NCBI RefSeq assembly: GCF_900170025.1
Contig: NZ_FWEX01000006.1
Coordinates: forward strand, 162,668-226,667
DNA: 64,000 bases
Direction of reading: 5' to 3'
DNA from: Nitrospira sp. ND1
Lineage (GTDB): Bacteria > Nitrospirota > Nitrospiria > Nitrospirales > Nitrospiraceae
The stretch's first letter is position 1. The number at the start of each line of letters is the position of its first letter. The notes beneath the pieces were generated by a model. That model did no database searches and had not been told where the DNA came from. It worked only from the letters and a program-made list of their open reading frames with translations. Below, in pieces: positions 36,501-45,429 of this stretch. A program made the position numbers and the translations under genes.

Positions 36501-39500
36501 TGCGATCCGGGCGCAGCTCTTCCACGAGCTTTTCAAACGGAATGTCCTGGTGCGCATAGGCATCGAGGGACAGATCTTTCACCTTCTGCAGTAATTCGCG
36601 GAAGGTCAGTTCCCCCGTGACATCCGTCCGCAACACCAGCGTATTCACGAACGTGCCGATCAAATCCTCAATCTCCAGCCGATTACGGTTCGCGATCGGC
36701 GTCCCGATCACCAGATCACGCTGCTGCGTGAGGCGATGCAGGAGGCCGAAGAATCCGGCCAGGAACACCATGTACAACGTGACGCCTTCGCGCACGCTGA
36801 GCTGCTTGAGGCGATTCACGAGCGCCCAGGACAGGTCGAGAGAGACCTGATCGCCCTTGAACGAATGGATGGGCAACCGCGGCCGATCGGCCGGCAAGGC
36901 GAGCACCGGCAGATCCGTGAGTTTGGATTTCCAGTGCGCGAGTTGCTCAGCCAACACCGAACCGGTCAGCCATATCCGTTGCCACTGGGCGAAATCGGCA
37001 TACTGGATCGCGAGGTCCGGTTGAATCGCGACGGGTTTCCCCGCACAGAACGCGTTGTAGCACTTCACCAGTTCACGGGCGATCACGCCGTACGACCATT
37101 GATCGGAAATGATGTGGTGCGTGCTGACCACCAACACATGATCCTCTTCGCCCAATTGAACCAGCAGAACACGCAGCAACGGACCCTGCCCGAGGTCGAA
37201 AGGACGGCGCGCCTCGCCGGTCGCCAGTTCTAACGCCCGAGCCTCGCGCATCTCACGGGGCAACCCGCGCAGATCTTCTTCCACCCAGAGCGGATCCAAC
37301 GAGGTATGAACAATCTGGCGCGCCTGACCATCCACCGTGGCAAAGGTCGTCCGGAGTGCGTCGTGGCGCCGCACCAGCTCAGCCACACCCCAACGCAACG
37401 CCGCCCGATTGAGCGGACCGTGCAAGCGCACGCTCGCCGGAATGTTGTAGGCGGCGCCGGTCGGCGACAACTGATAGAGAAACCACATCCGTTCCTGCGC
37501 AAACGACAGCGGCAAGGGCGCTCCTCCCGCCGCTTTGGTCATCATTCGTCCGTCCCGAGCCGCCTGCTGCGTTACGCCCTCCTGAGATCGCTTGATCACC
37601 TCAGCCAGTGTCGCGATGGTCGGCCGTTCGAACACTTGTCGCAGAGGCAGGACGACTCGGAAGAGGGCTTGGACTCTGGACACCAACTGTGTCGCCAGCA
37701 GCGAATGGCCCCCCAGCTCGAAGAAGTTGTCATGCACGCCGACATCCTTCACATGGAGGATTTCCCCCCAGATGTCGGCCAGCACTTGCTCTGTGGGCGT
37801 CCGTGGGGCGAGAAACTCAGACGTGAGATCGACCTTGCTCGCGCGACTGTCCGTAGCGACACGGAGCGCAGCGCGATCCACCTTGCCATTGACGGTCAGG
37901 GGAAGCGTCTCCATCTCGACAAACATCGAAGGAATCATGTGTGCGGGCAACTGGCTCCGCAGCTGTTCGCGCAGCTGCACCAGTCCCAGTCGGTTCTGCG
38001 GACGAGGGACCATAAAGGCGACGATCCGCTTATCGCCCGGCTGATCTTCCCGCACCTCAACCACCGCACGCTCGATGTCCGGGTGCCGATTCAGCACCGC
38101 CTCGATCTCTTCCAATTCGATCCGATAGCCGCGGATCTTGACCTGACGATCCACACGGCCGCGATAGTCGAGTTGCCCGTCAGGTCGCCAGCGCACCAGG
38201 TCGCCGGTCCGATACAGACGGGCTCCAGGAAGGCTTGAAAACGGATCGGGAATAAACTTCGCGTCAGTGAGTTCCGGTCGGCCACGATAGCCTCGCGCCA
38301 CCCCCACTCCGCCGACATAGAGTTCTCCGGGCACGCCCACCGGAACCGGTCGTCGATGCCGATCCAACACATAGACGGACGACTCAGAAATCACGCGCCC
38401 GATCGGCACGTCCTGGCGCAACTCCTCCTGTAGCCCGAGACCCGTGAGATCCGACCAGGTGACGGCGACCGTCGTTTCCGTCGGCCCATAGGTATTCAAC
38501 AACCGAACCCTACGACCGATCAATTTGGCCCATCGCTGCACGATCTGAGGAAGGACACGTTCTCCACCGATGATCACCGTCTTCACCGACTCCGGGAAGG
38601 CTAGTTGCTCCAACTCCATTCGAGTGACGACTTCATGCCAGTAGGCCGTCGGCAAGTCCAACAGTGTCAGCTGCCAGTCGCGGCATCGATCCAAGAAGCC
38701 CGACACCGAATCGATCATCATCTGAGTGCGCAGCACCAACGTCGCGCCCGTCGTGAGGCAGGGAAAAATTTCTTCGGCGGCGGTGTCGAAACTCATCGAC
38801 GCAAATTGCAGCACCCGGTCGCGCGAGTGGACACCCGCGATCTCCGTGATCGCCCGCACATAGTTGGCGATCGATCGGTGCTCGATCATCACCCCCTTGG
38901 GCTGGCCGGTCGAACCGGAGGTGTAAATCACATACGCCAGATTCTCCGTAGCGTCCGTGCCTTCGATGGCATCGTCCGGGAAACGGGCGATTTGGTCCCA
39001 TTCGGAATCGAGACAAATCGTGTGGGGGTTCGTCGCAGGCAGCCGGGCGAGTTGATCCTGCTGCGTCACCAACACCCGGACCTGGCTATCTCTCAGCATG
39101 TATTCCAAGCGGTCGGTCGGATAGTCGGCATCCAGGGGCAGGTAGGCCCCACCCGATTTGAGAATGCCGAGCATGCCGACGATCAAGTTGAGCGATCGTT
39201 CCAGGCAGAGGCCGACGACCACACCGGGTGCGACACCCCTCCGGCGGAGGTAGTGAGCCACACGGTTCGCGCGCGCATTCAACTCCCGATAGGTCAATTC
39301 CTGGTCGCCCTGTCGAACCGCGATCGCATCAGGGGTGCGCAACACCTGTGCTTCGATCTGGCGATGGAGGCACTGTGCCGGCGCCTGCAGTTCCGGAGAC
39401 TGTCCCCACGTCAGGACTGTCTCGCGACACTCCGCCTCGGACATGAGAGGCAGTGAGCCGATCTGCGCGGCGGGGTCGGCGACAAGCCCCTCCAGCACCC

Positions 39501-42500
39501 GCAGGAAATGCTGCTGCATCCGTGCCATCCGGTCGGGCGTAAAGAGGTCGTCTTTGTATTCGAAGTAGCCGGTTAACCCCTGCTCCGATTCGGCGAGCTC
39601 AAGGCAGAGATCAAACTGCCCGCTCTGCTGGGGAATCACATAGGCCTCCCAGGCAGGCAGGCACGATTCAGAAACAGATGACGACGACCCACTCATCCGG
39701 CCATCGAGTTCCGAGAGCAACCGGAACTGTTGCAACACGAACAGGATTTGCCCCAAAGGGGCGCGTTGACGATCACGGGCCGGTCGCAAGTCCGACACGA
39801 GCCGCGCATAGGGATAGTCCTGATGATCGAGGGCTTCCAGCAGAGTACGCTTAGTCAGCGCCAGCAATTCGCGGCCGGTCGAATCGACCTGAACCGTCTC
39901 CCGCAACACGAGCATATTCACAAAATCACCGACGGTCCGGGCGAATCGAGACCGGCTTCGACCGAATACCGGAGTGACCACGGCTGTGTCTTCCACATTC
40001 GTGTAGCGATACAGCAGGGCGTGAAGCGCAGTCAGACAGACGGCATACAGTGTCGTGCCTTCCGCCTGCGCGAATGCCTTGAGCCGCTCCGTCAATGCCC
40101 GATCGATATGGATCGCCTGCCACGCATATCGGCCTGGCGCAACCGTCGTCTGCTGCCGATCGTAGAGCATGTCATAGTTCGGGAGTTCACCTGCCAGCCG
40201 CGCCTTCCAATACTGAGCCAGCCGACCGCCCTCAGCACTCTCCATCAACGCGCGATGCCAACCGATGAACGCACCGTAGGGGGCCGGCTGGCTGCCGAGT
40301 CCGTTCGGTCCATCCTGAGGCATGAATCCGTCGGAGGCGTAATTCCGCTTAAGGTCCTCGACCAGGTGGATCATCGACCAACCGTCCACGGCGATATGGT
40401 GCGCGACCAGCAGCAACCACGCCTGTTGTTTCCCCTTGAATAACGACGCCCTCCACAAAGGGCCGTGCGCCAGATTGAACGGACTCGCCGCCGCTTCCAT
40501 GGCTTCCCGCCGCGAGCGCGCCCAATCCCATGTGGAGGCATCAATGACCGTCCAGATCAAAGGCAACCGGGCATGAATTCGTTGAACCGGCACCTCGTCC
40601 TGCGTTTCATAGGTCGTCCGAAGCGTCGCATGGCGCTCACCGAGTCGATCAAGCGCCTGTTCCAGTACGGCCTGATCCACGTTGAACGGCAGAGGCAGAA
40701 TGACGGAGACGTTGGCGGCGGCGCTATCCGGAGCCAACTGGCTGAGGAACCACAGAGCAGCCTGATTCTCGGACAGTGGGGCGACATTCTCCGCTGTGAG
40801 ATTCTGGCCACCGGCAGCAGTGAGTTCACTGCCTTCCCGGAGTATTCCCGCTTCGATGGTCGCAGCCAGATCGCCGAGTGTGGCACCTCCCAGGAGATGC
40901 TGCAACGAAAGCGGAACCTGGAATGACTCTTCCACGCGATGCGAGACCTCAGCGGTCATCAACGAATCGAGCCCCAGGAGATGTATCGGCCGGTCATGAA
41001 CGATGGCCTCTCGGCTGCACCCGAGGCGATCGGCAATCATCCCCTGCACATCCTGCTCAATCTGCCGCCGCCGCGCATCGGACGAGAGCGCGCGCAGATC
41101 TTCCAGGTTCACGACGGTTGCTTGCGCCTGTGACAGGGGCGCCGGCAAGACACTCTTCCCGATGATGGAAAGTTGGCCGGTCAGAAATTGATCGCGGCAG
41201 GCCCGTCGTTGGAGTTTTCCACTCGACGTCTTCGGCAGGCTCCCGGCTTTGATAAAGATGACGGAGGAAACATGGAGGTCATGCTGTTCGGAGACAGCAG
41301 AACGAATCGCGGCAGCCAGATCATCGACGGCCAAGGCCGTTGCCTGGCGCTCGACCTCCTGCACCACCACCACCACTTCCTCCCCCGCATCCTGGACGGA
41401 GAAAGCCCCTGCGCCCCCGCCCCGAAACAGCCTGTGGCTTTGCTCTACGGTTCGCTCAATATCCTGCGGGTAGTGATTTCTGCCTCGAACGATGAGCAGG
41501 TCCTTCAAACGCCCGGTGACAAAGACTTCACCGTCTCTGACGAACCCGAGGTCACCGGTCCGCAGGAACGGCCCTTCTCCCGTATCGCGAAGTGTCGCGC
41601 CAAACGTGCGCGCAGTTTCCTCCGGATTGTTCCAATATCCCTGGGTGGTGCTGGCTCCGGCCAACCAGATTTCACCGACCTGTTGCACGGCACAGCGGGA
41701 CAGGGTTTCCGGATGGGCGATGACCACCCGGGTATCACCCACCGGAGCACCGCATCCAACGACCTGCCGGACGGGAGCGATACCGGCCTTGGCTTCCGAC
41801 ACCACCCCCCGTTCCAACGTCGCCGGATCCAGGGACAGCACCGTCGGTGCGACACTTTCCCGCTTCAAGGAGATCAACAGGGTGTATTCCGCCATCCCGT
41901 AGGCGGGGAAAAACGCTTCACGCCGGAATCCGGCCGGCGCAAACGCTTCGGCAAATCGGTCAATCGTATCGTGGGCGATCGGTTCAGCGCCGCAACTCGC
42001 AACCTGCCAACCGGAGAGATCCAGCCTTGCGCGATCTTCGGCTGCGATGGTCTCCACACAGCGACGGTACGCAAAGTTGGGCGCCCCACTGTGCGTGACG
42101 TGATACCGTTGAATCGCTTCGAGCCAGCGTAACGGCCGCTTCAGAAACGTGAGCGGCGACATGAGGTAGGCCGGGCGGCCGATCCAAGCAGGCTGGACGA
42201 TTCCCTTCACCAATCCATAGTCATGGAAATGCGGCATCCAAGACAGGGTGACGGAATCCGCATCGTAACGGCCGGCCTCGGTGATGCACCGGCTCTGTGC
42301 GGTCATATTCCCGTGACTGACCATCACACCTTTGGGGGCGGAGGTCGAGCCGGACGTATATTGCAAGTAAGCCAGAGTGGAAGGGAGCGGATGGATCGAC
42401 CTCCACTGAGCCGTCGAGTCCGGCCTGGACGCATCACAAATCACCCACTGTTCGAGCGGAATCGTGGTTCCTTGCGCCCGAACCAGCTCCAGAATCTGGT

Positions 42501-42885
42501 TGGTGCTCAAGGCTCCGGCCGCGCCGGCATCCTCGGCGAGACGCTGTACACGCGCGACACCCACCTTTGCACGATAGGCATCCGGCGGAGGGACCGGCAC
42601 GGCCACTAACCCGGCATACAAGGCCCCCCAAAAGGCCTGGACGAATTCAAGACCGGGCGGATAGACGAGAAGCAGGCGATCTCCCGGAGCGAATCTGGAT
42701 TGCAGATCACCGGCAATCGAGCGAGCTCTGGCATCGAGCTGTCTATACGTCAGGACGGTATCGGGGCTGATCCCATCGCGCAGGAAGACATACGCCGGCT
42801 GCTCGGGCTGGTGTTCGGCCCGCCAACGTAGGACATCGAGCAGGGTCTCGCCGGGTGGAATGCTAAGGGATGGATGTCTGACCAC
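33523..42885 (-). CDS. lipopeptide NRPS: FAAL-ACP-C-A-PCP-C-A-PCP-TE
   Basis: Single 3120-residue synthetase. Domain order with landmark residues: fatty-acyl-AMP ligase (about 1-575, GRLKDLLIVRGRNHYP); ACP (S641 in GLDSL); condensation 1 (HHIAVDGWS, H829-H830); adenylation 1 (YTSGSTGQPKG near 1324, NGKVDR near 1668); PCP1 (S1728 in GGHSL); condensation 2 (HHIISDQWS, H1923-H1924); adenylation 2 (TSGSTGQPKG near 2400); PCP2 (S2786 in GGYSL); thioesterase (about 2845-3095). The FAAL loads a fatty acid, condensation 1 is a lipo-initiating type by position, and the chain ends as an acyl-dipeptide. Hand-extracted pocket codes: A1 DTEDIGTVAK (acidic, tentative basic residue), A2 DILQLGVIWK (close to the glycine code). 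No epimerase, methyltransferase or MbtH is present. The thioesterase has Cys 2916 in GTCTG in place of Ser. Start is GTG 42885 with a weak ribosome site. Confidence 0.95.
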   Translation of the reverse strand: MVRHPSLSIPPGETLLDVLRWRAEHQPEQPAYVFLRDGISPDTVLTYRQLDARARSIAGDLQSRFAPGDRLLLVYPPGLEFVQAFWGALYAGLVAVPVPPPDAYRAKVGVARVQRLAEDAGAAGALSTNQILELVRAQGTTIPLEQWVICDASRPDSTAQWRSIHPLPSTLAYLQYTSGSTSAPKGVMVSHGNMTAQSRCITEAGRYDADSVTLSWMPHFHDYGLVKGIVQPAWIGRPAYLMSPLTFLKRPLRWLEAIQRYHVTHSGAPNFAYRRCVETIAAEDRARLDLSGWQVASCGAEPIAHDTIDRFAEAFAPAGFRREAFFPAYGMAEYTLLISLKRESVAPTVLSLDPATLERGVVSEAKAGIAPVRQVVGCGAPVGDTRVVIAHPETLSRCAVQQVGEIWLAGASTTQGYWNNPEETARTFGATLRDTGEGPFLRTGDLGFVRDGEVFVTGRLKDLLIVRGRNHYPQDIERTVEQSHRLFRGGGAGAFSVQDAGEEVVVVVQEVERQATALAVDDLAAAIRSAVSEQHDLHVSSVIFIKAGSLPKTSSGKLQRRACRDQFLTGQLSIIGKSVLPAPLSQAQATVVNLEDLRALSSDARRRQIEQDVQGMIADRLGCSREAIVHDRPIHLLGLDSLMTAEVSHRVEESFQVPLSLQHLLGGATLGDLAATIEAGILREGSELTAAGGQNLTAENVAPLSENQAALWFLSQLAPDSAAANVSVILPLPFNVDQAVLEQALDRLGERHATLRTTYETQDEVPVQRIHARLPLIWTVIDASTWDWARSRREAMEAAASPFNLAHGPLWRASLFKGKQQAWLLLVAHHIAVDGWSMIHLVEDLKRNYASDGFMPQDGPNGLGSQPAPYGAFIGWHRALMESAEGGRLAQYWKARLAGELPNYDMLYDRQQTTVAPGRYAWQAIHIDRALTERLKAFAQAEGTTLYAVCLTALHALLYRYTNVEDTAVVTPVFGRSRSRFARTVGDFVNMLVLRETVQVDSTGRELLALTKRTLLEALDHQDYPYARLVSDLRPARDRQRAPLGQILFVLQQFRLLSELDGRMSGSSSSVSESCLPAWEAYVIPQQSGQFDLCLELAESEQGLTGYFEYKDDLFTPDRMARMQQHFLRVLEGLVADPAAQIGSLPLMSEAECRETVLTWGQSPELQAPAQCLHRQIEAQVLRTPDAIAVRQGDQELTYRELNARANRVAHYLRRRGVAPGVVVGLCLERSLNLIVGMLGILKSGGAYLPLDADYPTDRLEYMLRDSQVRVLVTQQDQLARLPATNPHTICLDSEWDQIARFPDDAIEGTDATENLAYVIYTSGSTGQPKGVMIEHRSIANYVRAITEIAGVHSRDRVLQFASMSFDTAAEEIFPCLTTGATLVLRTQMMIDSVSGFLDRCRDWQLTLLDLPTAYWHEVVTRMELEQLAFPESVKTVIIGGERVLPQIVQRWAKLIGRRVRLLNTYGPTETTVAVTWSDLTGLGLQEELRQDVPIGRVISESSVYVLDRHRRPVPVGVPGELYVGGVGVARGYRGRPELTDAKFIPDPFSSLPGARLYRTGDLVRWRPDGQLDYRGRVDRQVKIRGYRIELEEIEAVLNRHPDIERAVVEVREDQPGDKRIVAFMVPRPQNRLGLVQLREQLRSQLPAHMIPSMFVEMETLPLTVNGKVDRAALRVATDSRASKVDLTSEFLAPRTPTEQVLADIWGEILHVKDVGVHDNFFELGGHSLLATQLVSRVQALFRVVLPLRQVFERPTIATLAEVIKRSQEGVTQQAARDGRMMTKAAGGAPLPLSFAQERMWFLYQLSPTGAAYNIPASVRLHGPLNRAALRWGVAELVRRHDALRTTFATVDGQARQIVHTSLDPLWVEEDLRGLPREMREARALELATGEARRPFDLGQGPLLRVLLVQLGEEDHVLVVSTHHIISDQWSYGVIARELVKCYNAFCAGKPVAIQPDLAIQYADFAQWQRIWLTGSVLAEQLAHWKSKLTDLPVLALPADRPRLPIHSFKGDQVSLDLSWALVNRLKQLSVREGVTLYMVFLAGFFGLLHRLTQQRDLVIGTPIANRNRLEIEDLIGTFVNTLVLRTDVTGELTFRELLQKVKDLSLDAYAHQDIPFEKLVEELRPDRSQGGLPLVQVLFNFANTPFARTEFQHLSWTPYEVSRGAAQLDLGLSIDPLASRKAYLEFNTDLFDRTSAERWLAEYRQFMEVIAEHPEEKVGRVAILTEQEQHRILHEWNATDRPVERETCFPQLFEAQVGRTPDAIAVVCEGVELSYGELNRRANRLAHRLREQGVGPDVVVPVFLERSPDLLIGLLAVMKAGGAYLPLVPGLPIRRLAAMVEASHAAVLVTDSTLLGGLPQHQLRVVCLDGEAESLTRYSECNPEPLAKPEHLVYVLFTSGSTGQPKGVEIEHRALVNFLHSMQQEPGIGSRDVLLAITPLSFDIAGLELYLPLLVGARIILAGRLQAMEGAWLQRELDQGAVTMMQATPATWRMVLQSGWQGGRQLKVLCGGEALPRELAQELLARAGSAWNVYGPTETTIWSTLERVRTAERTISLGRPIANTQVYVLDLNREPVPVGIPGELYIGGMGLARGYRGAPQLTAERFVSSPFRAGERLYRTGDQVKWLPDGRLDYIGRIDYQVKLRGFRIELGEIEAVLADDPTVKQAVVIVREDAPGDKRLVAYVVAREGRRCDPQALRRALRDMVPDYMVPAAIVPLNEFPLTSNGKVDRGALPAPVAEPVHDSAQPIEPRNRVELQLVAIWEQVLGITPIGVRDNFFALGGYSLLALRMFSAIEQTFSIRLPMAVLFQAPTIEQLADVLAGEGCTVRWRSLVAIQPEGKNPPFFAVPGVGGNVLVFARLAKLLGDAQPFYGLQARGLDGKEKPFMRVEEMAAHYIEEIRSIQPHGPYLIGGTCTGGLAAYEIAQQLMAQGEQVILAVMESWHPRSYLTHWSRPPYLLWPILFVWMKITTYLRLMRRLPIQEWPSFWRGKLKRIWNLMHHTEAAEHQDEFLYKDQVTYATFHAVARYDLKPFRGQVLNVIASKHPLTNSSDDTRLVFGESALGMSRTIYLPAEDSGRLFVAPHVQELAHHLKTFWQEAWATLRNKSEDQGKGPSSRAA

Positions 42886-43165
42886 AGAATGCTCTACCCC
42901 AGTGGGACCGAGAAGCGGACAAGAACTATGCTTCGTAGCCTATATCGGATGGATGACTGGAAAAGATCAGTCACGAACTGTCTCCAACCGGTCTCACCAC
43001 GCCAGGTGAGTCTACGGTGGAACCGATTCATCGCAAAACGGAATCACCTTTTCCTCACGTCGTGGCTTCCCCCTAAGGATGAAAGAAATATTCTCCAAGC
43101 ACATGATTTCATTTGAAAGTTACGCTCGACCACGCTAAGCTGCACATCTTTGTCGGCCTGGTCAC
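42886..43165. other. upstream region of the NRPS operon
   Basis: No gene is credible here. On the minus strand a TATAGG -10-like hexamer near 42935 with TTTTCC about 17 bases up is a weak promoter candidate for the NRPS operon. The divergent tRNA-Ser begins at 43166. Confidence 0.4.
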
Positions 43166-43253
<88 letters not shown>

Positions 43254-43282
43254 CACCTGCGGCAAGGCCTCAAAACTCTGCC

Positions 43283-43429
43283 GGTGGGATTCGAACGGGG
43301 GTTCTGAAGGGGGTATGCCCCCTTCACGGGGTGACCGGAGCGAAGCGAAGGCGCGAGGGGGCCTGGCCCCTTAGCGGGAGCGCGTGCGAAGCACCTAAGC
43401 GCGACTTCGAGTTCCCACCCTCTCCGCCA
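43283..43429. repeat. tRNA-Ser-derived repeat cluster with hairpins
   Basis: Downstream of the tRNA are (a) an inverted copy of its T-arm half, GGTGGGATTCGAAC at 43283-43296; (b) a hairpin GAAGGGGG-TATG-CCCCCTTC at 43306-43325; (c) a GGGGCCTGGCCCC hairpin near 43357; and (d) a direct copy of the tRNA 3' end, CCCACCCTCTCCGCCA at 43414-43429, preceded by TTCGA. The direct repeat is 176 bases from the original. It resembles a duplicated attachment site or the remains of a tRNA-anchored insertion; no integrase is present. The hairpin at 43306 could also terminate tRNA transcription. Confidence 0.7.
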
Positions 43430-43697
43430 TACAAAGCTTGCTTGATCCCGGAGCCCAGGTAATGGTCTTGGCGACGGGATAATCACCAACAGTGCCCCAC
43501 CTCTCCTGCCGACTGCTCGACCGGAGCCGTCTGTTGCTCAATAGCCCCTCGGTTTCCCCCCAACTCCCCGTAGTTCCTTTGGGTTTCAGCGACGTGTCGG
43601 CCCAGCACCTACCGAAGTTTTGGGCGCTCCCCCTCCTCCAGTGGTCTGTTCGTCACCACAGTTCCAGGCTACTCTCTGTTTCACACAGGAGGGCCGC

Positions 43698-43832
43698 ATG
43701 TTTGAACAAACTGAAGCTGCGCTGGTGATGACGCTGTTGGCCTTGGGGGGAATCGCATTGATGGCGGATGAGTCGATCGAAACGACGTGCATGCAGATGG
43801 TGAAATGGCTTCGAACCAGAGGCAGGCGCTAA
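43698..43832 (+). CDS. 44-residue single-span membrane peptide
   Basis: Starts at ATG 43698 with a strong CAGGAGGGCCGC ribosome site directly upstream. The peptide has one hydrophobic helix (AALVMTLLALGGIALMA) followed by a short basic tail (KWLRTRGRR). Its end overlaps the convergent nuclease gene by four bases. Family unknown; existence is supported mainly by ribosome site and membrane pattern. Confidence 0.5.
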   Translation: MFEQTEAALVMTLLALGGIALMADESIETTCMQMVKWLRTRGRR

Positions 43833-45334
43833 CCGGCTCTTTTCTTCAACTCCTTCCGCAATTCGACCATGGCCAGGGTGTCGCGTTCGCAGTACCGCAG
43901 GAGCGCCTCTTCGATCTGCGCCTTCTCGATCCAGTCACTGACCGTAAAAATCATACGGGCATATTCGCAAGCTGCCACGCCCCCGTCACGGATAGCCAGA
44001 TCCGCATAACTCAACGAGGGCACCACAGCCGGCAGGACGGCCTTGATCGAATAGCTCCCTTCGAAGGCCGGATGGTAGTAGTGGTCCCTGATGACAATGT
44101 GAAGGTCCCACAGTCTCGCGATCACCCGCTTCAGGTCCTTTCGCAGTGACGGAAAATCTTCAGCCAAACGCTCCAACACCGAACGTTCATAACTCGAATA
44201 CACGCAGATACTACCTTCCCCACCCAACGAATCCAGCAACGTGACGGCCAACTCTTCACGCGGATCACGCCCGTCGCGGCAGAGATACTCGGCGTGGTCG
44301 AGCATCCCCTCAGGGTGTTCGATGTGGTTGGACCATTGAGTGGGAATCACCTGATAGGGCCTAGTATCCCCGAATTTCGGCACGGCCGGCATGAAGGTCT
44401 CGAAATCCAAATGATGCACGGGATACACGATCTTCTCCAGCGCCGACCGCAAGCCTTCCCCGATCCATTCCCGATTGTCCCTCACCCGTCGCTGTACCTG
44501 CGTCAACGTCACGTGATCGGGAATTTCGTCGATGGTCTCCACCCCCAACTCGCGCAGCTGAATGACCGTCTTGCTGCTCCCGGGCAGATGATAAATCCAG
44601 CGAGGCGGCTTCTCCTGCGTGCAATGCGCCCAGAAGGGACATTCGTAGGGGCTGTGACAATGTTCATCCGGGGCAATGGGCGGCGCCGACATCTCGCTCA
44701 ACGCGGCGTGCATCGACGTCAGACGTGAGGGCACATCCGGCAACCGTGGGCGTATCGTTTCATTTAAGGAGCGGAGACTAAACAATTGGCCAAGGTCGAG
44801 TTCCACGCCGTCGAACACATACTGGGTGTTCACGTGCATGAGGCAGATGTCGTCGAGAACCAAGCCGGCCCCTTCGAGGACGTAACTCTGGATCGTCAAA
44901 TCCTCCACATGGATCGGCTTCAACTTGGTGGAGGATTTCACTTCCACCAGCCGCCAGGTGGGTTGCCCTGACTCGTTCACCCCGACACGCTCCAGGACAT
45001 CGACACGGATCAAGACCTGGTCGAACTGAAATGCGCCTTCGAAGATGGCCGACACCGTCGAATCCTGGAGAAGCTCCGCCGTCTGCGCCAGGGCCTCCTG
45101 AGATTGGCGGTACCCGGCCGTGACGAGGCGACCGCCGGGAAATCGCCGACGGGCGAGTTCCCCGAGATCCGTGCCCATGTCGAGAATTGCTTGGGTGGCC
45201 GCATCCGGCTTCGTGGCCAGCGCCGGAGCATGAATTTCCAGGTACAGACGCTTATGGCACTGCAGGCCCGACAGATATCGCGATTTTGACAGCCGATAGG
45301 AGGAACGAGCGGCAGGCTCGGGCGTGATCAACAT
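43829..45334 (-). CDS. RecB-like nuclease with DUF2779/exonuclease domain
   Basis: 501 residues from ATG 45334 (the frame is open to 45448 but that would run into the divergent MATE gene). The N-terminal PD-(D/E)XK-type nuclease half has LSKSRYLSGLQCHKRLYL, a central VEVKSST and a Cys cluster HCHSPYECPFWAHC; with the first Cys this makes a four-Cys set like the iron-sulfur staple of Cas4/AddB. The C-terminal half (about 300-501) is a DnaQ-like exonuclease pattern: HLDFETFMPAVP (Asp-x-Glu), YSIKAVLP and YCERDTLAMVEL. Likely acts on single-stranded DNA in repair or defence; no Cas genes are near. Confidence 0.82.
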   Translation of the reverse strand: MLITPEPAARSSYRLSKSRYLSGLQCHKRLYLEIHAPALATKPDAATQAILDMGTDLGELARRRFPGGRLVTAGYRQSQEALAQTAELLQDSTVSAIFEGAFQFDQVLIRVDVLERVGVNESGQPTWRLVEVKSSTKLKPIHVEDLTIQSYVLEGAGLVLDDICLMHVNTQYVFDGVELDLGQLFSLRSLNETIRPRLPDVPSRLTSMHAALSEMSAPPIAPDEHCHSPYECPFWAHCTQEKPPRWIYHLPGSSKTVIQLRELGVETIDEIPDHVTLTQVQRRVRDNREWIGEGLRSALEKIVYPVHHLDFETFMPAVPKFGDTRPYQVIPTQWSNHIEHPEGMLDHAEYLCRDGRDPREELAVTLLDSLGGEGSICVYSSYERSVLERLAEDFPSLRKDLKRVIARLWDLHIVIRDHYYHPAFEGSYSIKAVLPAVVPSLSYADLAIRDGGVAACEYARMIFTVSDWIEKAQIEEALLRYCERDTLAMVELRKELKKRAG

Positions 45335-45429
45335 GGATAGGTCCAGGCTACCGAAGCCGTGCGCCTCTTGTCCAGTCCCAGGAGAAGGACATCCTCGTCC
45401 GCAACCGAGTTCTGGTAGGATGACGCCCC

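Noticed and set aside
43492-43728. 78-residue plus-strand frame upstream of the 44-residue peptide
   Set aside because: Frame conflicts with the peptide that has the strong ribosome site, and the composition is not protein-like.
43829-45334. Cas4 and a CRISPR-Cas locus
   Set aside because: The Cys set is Cas4-like, but no CRISPR array or other cas genes are visible and the C-terminal exonuclease part is not Cas4.
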